From contig JAISUR010000005.1 in assembly GCA_031271975.1 (NCBI GenBank), positions 1 through 56,950 of the forward strand: a stretch of 56,950 nucleotides of DNA, written 5' to 3'. This DNA is from Propionibacteriaceae bacterium (GTDB taxonomy: Bacteria; Actinomycetota; Actinomycetes; Propionibacteriales; Propionibacteriaceae). The translations under genes and the position numbers were made by a program. A model generated the notes under the pieces. That model did not search any database. It saw nothing but the letters and a program-made list of their open reading frames with translations, and was not told the origin of the DNA. Below, in pieces: positions 1-10,849 of this stretch (positions within the stretch are counted from its first letter, which is position 1; every line of letters begins with the position of its first letter).

Positions 1-1793
1 ACGAGCGTCGAGAACACCGCCGTGCCCAAGTGATCGGTCGTGAATAGGCCGGTGTCGGGGTCGTAGCTCGCGCCGTCGACAGTGATGGGGTGGGTGATGG
101 GATACGCCGCGTCGCTGACGTACGCGCCGGTGTCCGGGTCGGCGTGCATCGGGACCGTGACCGTCTGGCCGGCCCCTTCGAAGTGGTACCAGATCTCCAC
201 ATATGGGTTGGGGGACACCAGCCCGACCACATCCAGCAGGTGGTTGCCGTCTGCGAAAAGGTTGGCCAGGGGCAGACCAGTCACGTCCAGCGAAGTGATG
301 CGGTTGTCGCGGATCGACACGTACGCCAGGTGCTCGGTCGGTTCAAAGGCGGTGAGTTGGTTGCCGTCCAGATAGACCGATGCCAGCCAATCCGGTCCGG
401 ACAGGTCCAGCGCCGTCAACTGGTTGTACTGCGCGGAAAGGTTCCGCAGCGCGGGGAGGCCTTCCAGCGACAGCGATTCCAGCCCGACACGGTCTAACTC
501 CAGCACCACGAGTTTCGGGACGCCGGACAAGTCGACCGCGGCGAATTGGTTGTCGCCATCGGCGATGTTGCCCAAGTACAAGCTGGTGAGCTTGCCCACA
601 TTCGACAGGTCGATGCCGGTCAGGTGGTTGTCTTGGACGTTCAAGTACAGCAGTTGCGGCACCCCGGTCAAGTCCAGCGAGTCAAGCTGATTGCCGCCCA
701 CCTCGAGGTATTGCAGCCCCGGCGCGGGCGCGAGGTCGAGGGAGGCGATGTTGGAGTTGGTGAGGTTCAACTCAGTCAAGTTGGGCAGCCCCGACAAGTC
801 GAAGGCGGGCAGCCCCACGTCGCGCATCCGCACGGTGCGCGTGGACGGCGGCAAGTACACCTCGCCCGTGCTGAAGTCGTTCTCGAAGGCGATCACGGTG
901 TTCAAGTTGGGCAGGCCGCTGAGATCCAGCGAAGTCAACTGGTTGGTGGCGACGTTGACGGTGGTCAGGGCGTCCAAACCGTTCACGTCCAGTTCGGTGA
1001 GTTGGCACCCGCTGCAACTGATGGTCGTCAAGGCGGGCAAGTCCGACAATTCCAAGGTCTGCAGCGGATTGGCGTCCAAGCTGATGCCGCGAAGATGCGC
1101 GAAGCCGGCGGCTTGGAAACTGCCGAGCTGGTTGCGGCTGAGGGTCAGGTTCTCGACGGCCGGCACCCCAGACAGGTCGATATCGGTCAGTTCGTTGGAT
1201 GACACGACGAGTTCGGTCAAGTTCGGCAGGTAACCCAGTGTGAGGGAGCTGATGTTGTTGGTCTCCGCCCGCAAATTCTGCAGGCTCGTCAGCTCACTGA
1301 TATCCAGGCTTGCCAAAGAGCTGTGGGCCACGTCGAGGTGGTAGAGCGCAGGCAGCCCGGTCAGGTTGATCGATTCAAGGCTGCTGTAGTTCAGCGACGC
1401 GTATTCCAACTCGGCCAAGCCCGCGATGTTGACGTAGGACAGCTGGGAATTCGAACCGTAGAGCATCCGCAGGTGGCTGAGCATGCTCACGTCCAAGCTG
1501 GTCAAGTCGTTGTTGTCCACCCACAAGACCTCCACGTTGGGAAAGTGCGCCACGCCTGTCACGTCGGCGATGTGCATGAAGCGCACGTTCAGCTCGTTGA
1601 CGTCCACGGTTTCGGCGTCCTCCAGGTAGCCGTTGGAGTTGGAGTCGTAAGTCGCCGCCACGTATTGCCGGAAAACGGCGTCGGGGAACTGGGCGGCGTT
1701 GATGGGGACGCCGGCGGCCAGCGCGGCCGGGGCGACGGTGAGCAAACTGGCTGTCAAGGCGAGAGCAGAAATGAAACGAAGTGCGGTGCGCAT
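1..1793 (-). CDS. Secreted leucine-rich-repeat protein, 3' end beyond window
   Basis: About 597 residues are visible, and the frame is still open at the window edge, so the C-terminus is missing. The start ATG (1793-1791) follows an AAAGG site. Residues 1-27 form a signal peptide (MRTALRF, hydrophobic core, ALA-A). Next comes an INAAQFPDAVFRQYV segment with an EF-hand-like loop (DSNSNGYLEDAE), a combination known in front of bacterial LRR arrays. From about residue 60 to 500 there are about twenty 21-residue repeats of the type LTSLDLSGLPNLxxLxLxxNx. A non-LRR segment (VEIWYHFEGAGQTVTVPM) begins after them. The protein is probably a surface or secreted binding protein. The ligand and the cell-wall anchoring cannot be seen. 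It is transcribed divergently from recO. Confidence 0.85.
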   Translation of the reverse strand, partial: MRTALRFISALALTASLLTVAPAALAAGVPINAAQFPDAVFRQYVAATYDSNSNGYLEDAETVDVNELNVRFMHIADVTGVAHFPNVEVLWVDNNDLTSLDVSMLSHLRMLYGSNSQLSYVNIAGLAELEYASLNYSSLESINLTGLPALYHLDVAHSSLASLDISELTSLQNLRAETNNISSLTLGYLPNLTELVVSSNELTDIDLSGVPAVENLTLSRNQLGSFQAAGFAHLRGISLDANPLQTLELSDLPALTTISCSGCQLTELDVNGLDALTTVNVATNQLTSLDLSGLPNLNTVIAFENDFSTGEVYLPPSTRTVRMRDVGLPAFDLSGLPNLTELNLTNSNIASLDLAPAPGLQYLEVGGNQLDSLDLTGVPQLLYLNVQDNHLTGIDLSNVGKLTSLYLGNIADGDNQFAAVDLSGVPKLVVLELDRVGLESLSLEGLPALRNLSAQYNQLTALDLSGPDWLASVYLDGNQLTAFEPTEHLAYVSIRDNRITSLDVTGLPLANLFADGNHLLDVVGLVSPNPYVEIWYHFEGAGQTVTVPMHADPDTGAYVSDAAYPITHPITVDGASYDPDTGLFTTDHLGTAVFSTL

Positions 1794-1902
1794 CTGGGAT
1801 ACCTTTCGGCGGGGATTCCATCGTAGCGGCCGCTTGGAGGACATGGCTAGGGCCCGGTCGTGCCTCCCGCCTCGCAAGCGCCGGTTGCGAGATGATTAGC
1901 CA

Positions 1903-2640
1903 ATGGCGACATACCGGGACGAGGCGGTGGTGTTGCGGACTCACAAGTTGGGTGAGGCGGACCGCATCATCACATTGCTGTGCCGGGAGCACGGGAAGGT
2001 CCGGGCGGTCGCCAAAGGGGTGCGGCGCACCTCGTCGAAGTTCGGGGCGCGTCTGGAGCCGTTCACCATCGTCGACTTGCAGCTCTACACGGGGCGGAAC
2101 CTGGACACTGTCACGCAGGCCGTCACGCTGGCTGCGACGTTTGAGGCGATCAGCTCCGACTACGGGCTATTCACCGCCGCGCAGGTGATGGCCGAGACAG
2201 CCGACCGGGTGGTCGCCGAGGAGCGCCAGCCCGCGCTGCAGCAATACCTGTTGCTCTCCGGGGCTTTGCGGGCGCTGGTCAACGGCACCACAGCTGGGCC
2301 CCGCCCGGCCACCGTGATTATGGATTCGTATCTGCTGCGTTCCTTGGCCACCGCCGGATACGCCCCTACGCTCACCGACTGCGCCCGCTGCGGGGCCAGT
2401 GGGGATCACGAGTCTTTCTCCGTGCCCGCCGGCGGGGTGGTGTGCCAAGCCTGCCGGCCCGTTGGTTCCGTGCATCCCCGGGCCGGAACGATCGAGTATC
2501 TGCGGGCGCTGCTCACCGGCGATTGGCCCGCCACGCTCGTCGACGAAGCTGTGGCCAAGGCGGCCAGCGGGATTGTCTCGGCCTTCACCACCTGGCATCT
2601 GGAGCGCGGTCTGCGCTCGTTGTCGTTGGCCCACGGATGA
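1903..2640 (+). CDS. recO: DNA repair protein RecO
   Basis: At 245 residues this is the usual RecO length. The N-terminal OB-fold (about 1-80) starts MATYRDEAVVLRTHKLGEAD and continues with the conserved HGKVRAVAKGVRR segment. The C-terminal helical domain carries a four-cysteine zinc site, CARC...CQAC, at about residues 159-186. RecO anneals single-stranded DNA and loads RecA together with RecR in the RecFOR gap-repair pathway. No clear Shine-Dalgarno precedes the ATG. A GATGAT hexamer lies six bases upstream, weakly resembling the leaderless arrangement seen at other starts in this window. Confidence 0.95.
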   Translation: MATYRDEAVVLRTHKLGEADRIITLLCREHGKVRAVAKGVRRTSSKFGARLEPFTIVDLQLYTGRNLDTVTQAVTLAATFEAISSDYGLFTAAQVMAETADRVVAEERQPALQQYLLLSGALRALVNGTTAGPRPATVIMDSYLLRSLATAGYAPTLTDCARCGASGDHESFSVPAGGVVCQACRPVGSVHPRAGTIEYLRALLTGDWPATLVDEAVAKAASGIVSAFTTWHLERGLRSLSLAHG

Positions 2641-2670
2641 CGCGGTGACGAGAGTCGCCGAACCGGTGGC

Positions 2671-2676
2671 TAGACT
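2671..2676 (+). promoter_or_regulatory. Putative -10 element of the 2684 gene
   Basis: TAGACT ends 7 nt before the ATG at 2684. A convincing -35 is not seen. This spacing would put the transcription start at or next to the ATG, giving a leaderless message. It favours the start at 2684 over the in-frame ATG at 2678, which would lie upstream of the expected +1. Confidence 0.5.
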
Positions 2677-2683
2677 CATGCGC

Positions 2684-3703
2684 ATGCGCGCGCGTTTGCT
2701 CCTCGGCCTGCTCTTGCCTCTGGTCGCTTGTTCGGCTGCGCCCACACCGTCCACCGCTGAGGCGCCGCCCGCTTCCGCCGACACTCCCACGGTCACGGCC
2801 ACGGCACCCGAGCCGTCCGGGCTGGAACTGACCGTCATGTCGTACAACATCCTCAAGGCCAACGCGAAATCCAAGAACTATCCCTGGGTGCCCGCCAAGG
2901 AACTCGCCATTTCGGCCCGCATACCCAAGCTGGCCCAGGCCATCAAGTACTCCGATCCCGACATCGCCGGCCTGCAGGAAAATGAGGGGAGCGACCCGCC
3001 GCCCAGCGCGGATCTCAAGCCACTGCTCGACGACTACGGCTTCGTGGCCGAAGACACCGATGTGCCGATCTTGTTTCGGCGGTCGGCGTTCAAGCTGGTC
3101 GAATCCAACCACGAGTACATCGGGCGCAAGTCCGAGCTTTCCAACTACGACCGCATCGTCGCCTGGGCCCGGCTGCAACACAAGGACACTGGCCAGGAAC
3201 TGGTCGTCTTCAACCTGCACGCGTTCCCGTTCGATGAAGCCAAGGACGCCAAGCTGCGTTCCCAGTCCATCGACAAACTGCTGGACGTGATGGACACGGT
3301 AAACCCGGGCCAGGCCACACCTTTCGTGCTGTTGGGCGACTTCAACGCGTTCAACGACGAAACCCGCGAGGTCTACCGCGACCACATCACCAAGCTCGCG
3401 GCCGTCGGCATTGTCGATTCGGCGAACGTCGCCGCGGTGGACGCCTCGGACGTGCCCGGTGCCTCCACCGACCACTACATGCACGCCACGATAGGCGGCA
3501 AGGACTACGACAAGGTGGTGCCGATCACCAACCGGCACATCGACTACATCTTCGTGGCCGAATCCACGCCGGTGGCCAGTTGGGCCGTCGTCTCCGGGCC
3601 CGGGTTAGCCGAAAAGACCGTGGCCGGGGAGCAGATGGACGCCTGGGAGGGCGTCGTGCCCTCGGACCATTCGCCAGTGGTGGCGAAACTCACACTGGGC
3701 TAG
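2684..3703 (+). CDS. Endonuclease/exonuclease/phosphatase-family lipoprotein
   Basis: This protein has 339 residues. A lipoprotein signal, MRARLLLGLLLPLVAC with the lipobox cysteine at residue 16, is followed by a Pro/Thr/Ala-rich linker to about residue 45. The catalytic fold then starts at LTVMSYNILKAN. Hallmarks of the EEP (DNase I-like) superfamily are present: QENEG (metal-binding Glu), VFNLHAF, GDFNAF (about residue 219), RHIDYIFV and the terminal SDHSPVVAKL. Members hydrolyse phosphodiester or phosphomonoester bonds in nucleic acids, inositol phosphates or sphingomyelin, and the substrate cannot be chosen here. It should sit on the outer face of the membrane. The gene ends directly against the stop codon of convergent ettA, with no gap. 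Confidence 0.85.
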   Translation: MRARLLLGLLLPLVACSAAPTPSTAEAPPASADTPTVTATAPEPSGLELTVMSYNILKANAKSKNYPWVPAKELAISARIPKLAQAIKYSDPDIAGLQENEGSDPPPSADLKPLLDDYGFVAEDTDVPILFRRSAFKLVESNHEYIGRKSELSNYDRIVAWARLQHKDTGQELVVFNLHAFPFDEAKDAKLRSQSIDKLLDVMDTVNPGQATPFVLLGDFNAFNDETREVYRDHITKLAAVGIVDSANVAAVDASDVPGASTDHYMHATIGGKDYDKVVPITNRHIDYIFVAESTPVASWAVVSGPGLAEKTVAGEQMDAWEGVVPSDHSPVVAKLTLG

Positions 3704-5383
<1,680 letters not shown>

Positions 5384-5389
5384 GCCGAC

Positions 5390-5395
5390 AGTATG
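5390..5395 (-). promoter_or_regulatory. Putative -10 element of ettA
   Basis: On the minus strand CATACT is followed by exactly 6 nt and then the GTG start of ettA. The spacing predicts a leaderless transcript. No clear -35 is visible. Confidence 0.45.
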
Positions 5396-5401
5396 CCACG
5401 A

Positions 5402-5441
5402 GCCCGGGCGGGGGAGGCCAAGCTTGCTCCCCGGCCCGGGC
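5402..5441 (-). terminator. Hairpin terminator candidate after the sugar permease gene
   Basis: The arms at 5402-5416 and 5427-5441 pair over 15 positions with one mismatch, around a 10-nt loop (GCCAAGCTTG). It begins 21 nt after the permease stop codon on the minus strand and lies directly before the ettA promoter. There is no U-run, as is common for actinobacterial terminator hairpins. Confidence 0.6.
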
Positions 5442-5462
5442 CCGGGTTGGTTCAGTTGCGGA

Positions 5463-6632
5463 TCAGGCCACCTTGGCGCGGCGCTTGGACAGCAGGTCGA
5501 AGGCGACGGCCGCCAGCAACACGAAGCCCTTGATGGTCTGTTGGACGGCCGGGTCGATCTTGGCGATCGACAGCGCCATGTTCAGCACGCCCATGATCAA
5601 GGCGCCGATCATCGCGCCGGAGATCTTGCCAATACCGCCTGTGACCGCCGTGCCGCCGATGAAGCAGGCGGCGATGGCGTCCAGCTCATAGTTCTGGCCA
5701 ACCTGCGCCGTGGCCGCGCCCGCGCGGGATGTCACCACGACCGCCGCCACACCGCACAGCAGCCCCATGTGCACGAAGATCATGAAGTTGGTGCGCGCCG
5801 TGTTGATGCCGGACAGGATAGCCGCGTTGAGGTTACCGCCGATCGCGTAGATGTGCCGCCCGAAGACCGTCCGGTTGAGCACAAACGAGTAAATGAAGAT
5901 CAACACGCCCACGATCACGAGCAGGAACGGAGTACCGCCGTCGGAGAGCGCCAGCACCGCGGTCACGGCCAGGATGCCGACCGAGATCACGATCAGCTTG
6001 CCGACCATGAAGCCGAACGGTTCTGGGGCGATGCCGTGCTTTATCTGCGAGGCGCGGTCGCGCACCTGCGACCAGACCAGCCCGACGACGCCGACGACGC
6101 CGATGATCAGCGTCACCACGTCGAAGTTGGCGACAAATCCGAACACGTGCGGCAGCGAGCCGGACGCGATCGAGATGAAGCCTTGGTCAAAGCCCGCCAT
6201 GGTGATGCCCGCGATTACCAGCGCCAAGCCGCGGAAAATCAACATGCCGGCCAGGGTCACGATGAACGCCGGGATCCGCACATAGGCCACCCAGAAGCCG
6301 TGCCAGGCCCCGATGACCACGCCGACCACCAAGGCGGCCAGCACCGCGAGCGGCCACGGCATATGCCAGTTGATCGCCATCCAGCCGATGATGCCGCCGA
6401 TGAAGGCCACCACCGAGCCGACGGACAGGTCGATATGCCCGGCCACGATCACCATCACCATGCCCACGGCCAGGATCAGCACGTAGGAGTTTTGCAGGAT
6501 CAAGGTGGCGACGTTGTTGGGCATGAGCAGTTTGCCGCCGGTGCCCGCCGCTGCGATGGCGATGACCACAACCAATGCGGCCATGATTCCGTACTGGCGA
6601 AGACTTCCGCCCATAGTTTCTTTGAGGCTCAT
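5463..6632 (-). CDS. mmsB: Monosaccharide ABC transporter permease (MmsB/GguB type)
   Basis: This 389-residue permease of the ribose/xylose (BPD_transp_2) family has about ten hydrophobic segments. It contains the conserved VIVAGHIDLSVGSVVAFIGG loop and the later DAIAACFIGGTAVTGGIGKISGA block. The start (MSLKETMGG) is chosen because its ATG overlaps the stop of the upstream ATPase gene as ATGA (6632-6629), implying translational coupling. It should form the transmembrane channel for the sugar-binding lipoprotein and double ATPase encoded upstream. The C-terminus is basic and short (KRRAKVA). Confidence 0.9.
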   Translation of the reverse strand: MSLKETMGGSLRQYGIMAALVVVIAIAAAGTGGKLLMPNNVATLILQNSYVLILAVGMVMVIVAGHIDLSVGSVVAFIGGIIGWMAINWHMPWPLAVLAALVVGVVIGAWHGFWVAYVRIPAFIVTLAGMLIFRGLALVIAGITMAGFDQGFISIASGSLPHVFGFVANFDVVTLIIGVVGVVGLVWSQVRDRASQIKHGIAPEPFGFMVGKLIVISVGILAVTAVLALSDGGTPFLLVIVGVLIFIYSFVLNRTVFGRHIYAIGGNLNAAILSGINTARTNFMIFVHMGLLCGVAAVVVTSRAGAATAQVGQNYELDAIAACFIGGTAVTGGIGKISGAMIGALIMGVLNMALSIAKIDPAVQQTIKGFVLLAAVAFDLLSKRRAKVA

Positions 6633-8173
6633 GCTGCGTCCTTCGTCTCTTGGGTCATGAGGTTCATCAGGCGTTCCTGTGTGGCGTCGGCCTTGTCGAC
6701 GACGCCGGTGATGTGCCCTTCGCTCAGGGCGTAGATGCGGTCGCAAATCCCGATCAGCTCGGGCAGTTCGGAGGAGATCACCAACACCGCTTTGCCCTTG
6801 TCGGCGAGTTCGTTGATGATCTGGTAGATCTCATACTTCGCCCCGACATCGATGCCGCGCGTCGGCTCGTCGAGGATCAGCACCTGGGGGTCCGTGTAGA
6901 CCCACTTGGCCAGCGACACCTTCTGCTGGTTGCCGCCGGAGAGCTTTCCGACCAGCGCTTCGATGGAGTGTGTCTTGACGGTCAACTCGTCTCTGAGCTC
7001 GTTGGCGACCGAGATTTCGGCGTTGCCCTCGATGATTCCGAAGTTCGCCAGCTTCTGCAGCCCAGCCGCTGTCATGTTCTCTTTGACGGACTGGATCAGG
7101 TTGAGCCCGTAGCGCTTGCGGTCCTCGCTGACGTACGCGATCCCCGCGTCGACAGCCTGTTCCACTGTCGCCACGTTGACTCGGTCGCCGTTCAGGTATA
7201 CCTGCCCGCTGATGTTGGAGCCGTACGCGCGTCCGAACACGGACATGGCCAGTTCGGTGCGCCCAGAACCCATCAGGCCCGCCAGGCCGACAATTTCGCC
7301 GGCGTGGACGGTGAGGTTCGCCTTGTCGACCATCACGCGCTGGACGTCCATCGGGTGATGCACGGTCCAATTCTCGATCCGGAAGACTTCTTGGTTGGTC
7401 GCCTTGGATTCGTGGTCGGGGAAGCGGGAGTTCATTTCGCGGCCCACCATTCCTTTGATCAGCCGCTCTTCAGTGACGTCGCTTGCGGTCACGTCCAGGG
7501 TTTCCACCACTTGGCCGTCGCGGATCACGGTGATCGAATCCGCGATGTCGAGGATTTCCCCGAGTTTGTGGGAGATGATGATCGAGGTGACGCCTTCGTC
7601 GCGCAGGGAGCGGATGATGCTCAGCAGGTGCTGCGAATCGTCGTCGTTCAGCGCGGCGGTGGGCTCGTCTAGGATCAGCAGTTCCACCCGCTTGGCCAGC
7701 GCCTTTGCGATTTCGACCAACTGCTGCTTGCCGACGCCGATGTCCACGATATTCGTCGCTGGATGCTCGGACAAGCCGACGCGTTTCAACAGTTCGACGG
7801 CTTGTTCGTCGGCGAGGTTCCAGTTGATGACGCCGTTCTTCGCGCGTTCGTTGCCGAGGAAGATGTTCTCGGTGATGGACAGGTACGGGATCAGCGCCAA
7901 TTCTTGGTGGATGATCACGATGCCCTTGGCTTCCGAATCGCGGATCGTCTTGAACTGGCAGGTCTCACCTTTGAAGGTGATGTCCCCGTTGTAGCTGCCG
8001 AAGGGGTGGACTCCCGAAAGTACTTTCATGAGAGTGGATTTCCCAGCGCCGTTTTCGCCGCAGATGGCGTGGATCTCGCCGGGCATCACCTTGAAGGTCA
8101 CGTCGGACAAAGCCTTCACGCCGGGGAATTCTTTGGAGATATCCACCATCTCCAGGATCGGAGTATCGCTCAC
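6629..8173 (-). CDS. mmsA: Monosaccharide ABC transporter ATPase, two nucleotide-binding domains (MmsA/GguA type)
   Basis: This protein has 514 residues. NBD1 carries [10 protein letters not shown] (about residue 37) and [16 protein letters not shown]2 carries [10 protein letters not shown] in place of a normal Walker A, the SEDRKRYG motif, [14 protein letters not shown] and [18 protein letters not shown]. That degenerate second site is typical of the RbsA/XylG/MmsA class. GTG at 8173 is preferred because AAGGAG lies a few bases before it and homology begins there; the frame is open further upstream without similarity. It energises import with the permease to which it is coupled by a 4-base overlap. 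Confidence 0.92.
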   Translation of the reverse strand: MSDTPILEMVDISKEFPGVKALSDVTFKVMPGEIHAICGENGAGKSTLMKVLSGVHPFGSYNGDITFKGETCQFKTIRDSEAKGIVIIHQELALIPYLSITENIFLGNERAKNGVINWNLADEQAVELLKRVGLSEHPATNIVDIGVGKQQLVEIAKALAKRVELLILDEPTAALNDDDSQHLLSIIRSLRDEGVTSIIISHKLGEILDIADSITVIRDGQVVETLDVTASDVTEERLIKGMVGREMNSRFPDHESKATNQEVFRIENWTVHHPMDVQRVMVDKANLTVHAGEIVGLAGLMGSGRTELAMSVFGRAYGSNISGQVYLNGDRVNVATVEQAVDAGIAYVSEDRKRYGLNLIQSVKENMTAAGLQKLANFGIIEGNAEISVANELRDELTVKTHSIEALVGKLSGGNQQKVSLAKWVYTDPQVLILDEPTRGIDVGAKYEIYQIINELADKGKAVLVISSELPELIGICDRIYALSEGHITGVVDKADATQERLMNLMTQETKDAA

Positions 8174-8262
8174 TGGCTGGCTCCTTGTTGTGCACCGCCC
8201 GGGTCGGGGCGGGGGATCGTCTTTGACCTGGCCGGATGTCCCGGCCGTGTTGTGCGGCGGTA

Positions 8263-8291
8263 GGTGGCGCGCACCCCTGGAGCGCGCCACC
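8263..8291 (-). promoter_or_regulatory. Perfect intercistronic hairpin between binding-protein and ATPase genes
   Basis: A 10-bp perfect stem (8263-8272 with 8282-8291) closes a 9-nt loop. It sits 15 nt after the binding-protein stop and about 90 nt before the ATPase start. In transporter operons such a hairpin commonly limits read-through or protects the 3' end of the binding-protein message, giving more binding protein than membrane complex. There is no U-tract, so full termination is uncertain. Confidence 0.6.
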
Positions 8292-8306
8292 CCACCACAC
8301 TAGTAG

Positions 8307-9443
8307 TTACTTGATGGCGTCCGCCGAAACGAAGCCGGAGTCCACCAGATCGCTCTGGACCTTGTCCTTCGTGACAACCTGCGGGTCGAGCAGGTAGGTG
8401 GGCACGATGTTGACGCCGTCTGTCGAATCGTTGTCATACGTGTCGTTGTTGGAGTCCACAGTGGCGCCCGAGGCGATCTGGTCGATCATCTTGGCAACCT
8501 GCGCCGCGAGCTTCCGGGTGTCCTTCCACACGCACATCGACTGCTTGTCAGCCAGGATGTTCTTGATGTTCGGCGTATCACAGTCCTGGCCGGTGAGCAC
8601 TGGCCAGTCGGAGCCGACCTTGTAGCCCTTGCCTTCCAGAGCCTGCGCGATGCCGAGGGCGAGCGAGTCGTTCGGAGACAGCACGACGTCTACCTTCTGC
8701 GACGTGTAGAAGGAGTTCAGGCGGTTCTCCATCTCGTTCTGCGCGGTTTCCGACTTCCAGGCCAGGATGCCGATTTCAGTCCACTTGTCCAGTGTCGCGG
8801 GGACCTTGCCGGACTGGCTGACCAGCTTCCCGTTTTCCAGGAAGGGCGTCAGCTTGTCATAGGCGCCCTTGAAGAACAGCCCGGCGTTGTTGTCGTCCGG
8901 TGATCCTGCGAACATCTCGATGTTGAACGGGCCGGCGGCGTTGTTCAGGTCGAGCTGGTCGATGATGTAGTCGCCCTGCAGGTTGCCGACCTTCTCGTTG
9001 TCGAACGTGGCGTAGTAGTCGACATCCTTGGTGTCCATGAGCAGGCGGTCGTAGGCAATGATGATGATGCCCTTCTCCTTCGCCTTGGCCAGCGTCGGGA
9101 TGAGGGCCTTGGATTCGATGGAAGCCACGACCAGGATGTTCGCTCCGGCGTTGATCTGGTTCTCCAACTGCTTCACTTGCTCTTCAGGCTTGTTGTCGGC
9201 GTAGTCGAGCTGCGTCTCGTAGCCCGCCTCCTTCAGCAGGCGCTCCAACTCGGCGCCGTCCTTGTTCCAGCGTTCGAGGCTCTTGGTGGGCATCGTGATG
9301 CCAACCATCTTGACCGTGGTCTCCTCGCCGCCGCTGGCGCTGGGGTCGGTGGTCGCCGGGGTGCGCTCAGCGGAACAGCCAGCGAAGCCGGTGAGCACAA
9401 CTGCCATACCCGCAATCGCTGCGATGATCTTTCGTCTTGCCAT
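8307..9443 (-). CDS. chvE: Multiple-sugar-binding lipoprotein (ChvE/MmsE type)
   Basis: This protein has 378 residues, with a lipoprotein signal ending LTGFAGC (Cys23) and a Ser/Thr/Gly linker. A periplasmic-binding-protein type I fold begins at VKMVGITMPTKSLERWNKDG. Family features include IIAYDRLLMDTKDVDYYATFDNEKVG, EMFAGSPDDNNA and VLSPNDSLALGIAQAL. ChvE-like proteins bind several aldoses (glucose, galactose, arabinose, xylose, fucose); the exact ligand is not inferable. It is the first gene of the minus-strand operon and is divergent from a ROK regulator gene, an arrangement typical of local control. Confidence 0.92.
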   Translation of the reverse strand: MARRKIIAAIAGMAVVLTGFAGCSAERTPATTDPSASGGEETTVKMVGITMPTKSLERWNKDGAELERLLKEAGYETQLDYADNKPEEQVKQLENQINAGANILVVASIESKALIPTLAKAKEKGIIIIAYDRLLMDTKDVDYYATFDNEKVGNLQGDYIIDQLDLNNAAGPFNIEMFAGSPDDNNAGLFFKGAYDKLTPFLENGKLVSQSGKVPATLDKWTEIGILAWKSETAQNEMENRLNSFYTSQKVDVVLSPNDSLALGIAQALEGKGYKVGSDWPVLTGQDCDTPNIKNILADKQSMCVWKDTRKLAAQVAKMIDQIASGATVDSNNDTYDNDSTDGVNIVPTYLLDPQVVTKDKVQSDLVDSGFVSADAIK

Positions 9444-9625
9444 GTGAAGATTGTCCCTTCTTTGGGTCTGGGGGCCTCCGTCGATGGTGCCCGGTACAAC
9501 TTCTGTGGATTAGGCCACGGCAAGACAGTAGCAGCATTGGGTTTATGTCGCAAAGACAAGAAGGGAAGTTATCAAACTGTGACTTAACATCCCGAATGCA
9601 GCTTGGACGAGTCCAAAATGGGGGA

Positions 9626-9655
9626 CTGACGCTCGACAAGCTTGTTTGCTACACT
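9626..9655 (+). promoter_or_regulatory. Promoter of the ROK regulator gene
   Basis: CTGACG (9626-9631), an 18-nt spacer and TACACT (9650-9655) are followed by exactly 6 nt and then the ATG at 9662. No Shine-Dalgarno is present, so a leaderless transcript is likely. The 218-bp divergent region back to the binding-protein gene must also hold that operon's promoter and probably the ROK operator; I could not define the operator. Confidence 0.55.
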
Positions 9656-9661
9656 CCTGGC

Positions 9662-10849
9662 ATGGCCATAAATCGCGTGCCGCCGGGCTCGCAGAGTTCA
9701 CTCCGAGAAGCTAATCGTGCCCGAATAGTGGACACAATCAAGCGGCTCGGTGCCCTGACCCAGGTGGAATTGGCTGACGCGACAGGGTTGTCGACGGCCA
9801 CGGTCTCCATCATCGTCAACGAGCTGGTCGCGGCGGGTATCGTCGCTACGACCCAGGTCACCCGCTCCGGACGCCGCGCCATTCAGGTGACGCTCTCGCG
9901 CGGCTTGGGCCTGGTAGCGGGCATCCACTTCTCGACGCGGGCGCTCAAGGTCGTTTTGGCCGATCCGACGACGGTGGTCGCGTCCCAGCGGCTCCCGCTG
10001 CCTGCCGAACACCGCCACGACACCGGCATGGACCGCGCCGCTGAGTTGATCGCCGAAATGCTGGCATCCATCGGCGCCCCGCAATCCGAATTGCTCGGCG
10101 CGGGCCTGGGCATCTGCTCGCCCTACAACCCGTCCACCGACATGCTCGCCGTGCCCGGACTGCTGCGCGGCTGGGACGAGGTGCGCATCGCCGAATCCAT
10201 GTCCCGGCGGCTCGGCAAACCAGTGGCCGTGGACAACGACGCGAATCTCGGGATGCTCGGCGAATCCCGCTACGGCGCCGCTCGCAACGCCCAATCGGGC
10301 GTGTTCGTCTCCATTGGACACGGCATCGGCGCGGGCATCCTCTACAACGGCGAAATCATGCGCGGCCACGATGGCACCGCCGGTGAGATCGGACATGTCC
10401 GCGTGGTTGAGAACGGCGCGCTGTGCCACTGCGGCAACCGCGGCTGTCTGGAAGTGATGGTCAACTCCAGCGCCATAGTCTCGTCGCTGCGGAATGCGGT
10501 CGGCAATGTGACCCTGCGCGATGTGATCGCGATGGCCCGCCAAGGGGATCTGGGTTGTTCGCGGGTCATCAGCGATGCCGCCCACTACGTGGGCACAGCG
10601 CTCGCCTCGGTCTGCAACCTCGTCAACCCGGAGATCGTGATCATAGGCGGCGAGCTGGCCGACGCCGGCCCGATCCTGATCGCGCCGTTGGAGGCTTCGC
10701 TGGAACGCAACTCGTTGCACAACCCGCTGCATCCGCCGCGCGTCGAGGTCAGCGACTTGGGAGAAGACGCCTCGGTGCTGGGGGCGGCCGCGTTCGCTTT
10801 TGACTCCGTCGCCATCCCGGTCGGCGGGACGCTGGAGGCTTTGGCATGA
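9662..10849 (+). CDS. ROK-family transcriptional regulator
   Basis: This protein has 395 residues. An N-terminal winged helix-turn-helix (about 12-75; TQVELADATGLSTATVSIIVNEL) precedes a ROK sugar-kinase-like domain. That domain has the VDNDANLGMLGE acidic motif and the ROK zinc signature CHCGNRGCLEV. The glycine-rich phosphate loop typical of active kinases is not obvious, so it is likely a sensor rather than an enzyme. ROK repressors typically respond to sugars or sugar phosphates. The divergent position makes the chvE-mmsA-mmsB operon the obvious target. Its stop overlaps the next ATPase gene (ATGA, 10846-10849). Confidence 0.9.
   Translation: MAINRVPPGSQSSLREANRARIVDTIKRLGALTQVELADATGLSTATVSIIVNELVAAGIVATTQVTRSGRRAIQVTLSRGLGLVAGIHFSTRALKVVLADPTTVVASQRLPLPAEHRHDTGMDRAAELIAEMLASIGAPQSELLGAGLGICSPYNPSTDMLAVPGLLRGWDEVRIAESMSRRLGKPVAVDNDANLGMLGESRYGAARNAQSGVFVSIGHGIGAGILYNGEIMRGHDGTAGEIGHVRVVENGALCHCGNRGCLEVMVNSSAIVSSLRNAVGNVTLRDVIAMARQGDLGCSRVISDAAHYVGTALASVCNLVNPEIVIIGGELADAGPILIAPLEASLERNSLHNPLHPPRVEVSDLGEDASVLGAAAFAFDSVAIPVGGTLEALA

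Noticed and set aside
90-1826. Several plus-strand frames over the first 1.8 kb
   Set aside because: They are complements of the leucine-rich-repeat gene on the minus strand, whose signal peptide and regular 21-residue repeats are decisive.
2399-2683. Upstream extension of the phosphatase-fold lipoprotein into recO
   Set aside because: The extension overlaps recO in another frame. The lipoprotein signal starts at 2684, just after a -10 element.
5463-9443. Assigning the sugar transporter to one specific sugar
   Set aside because: ChvE/MmsE-type binding proteins accept several aldoses, and no sugar-specific catabolic enzyme is adjacent.
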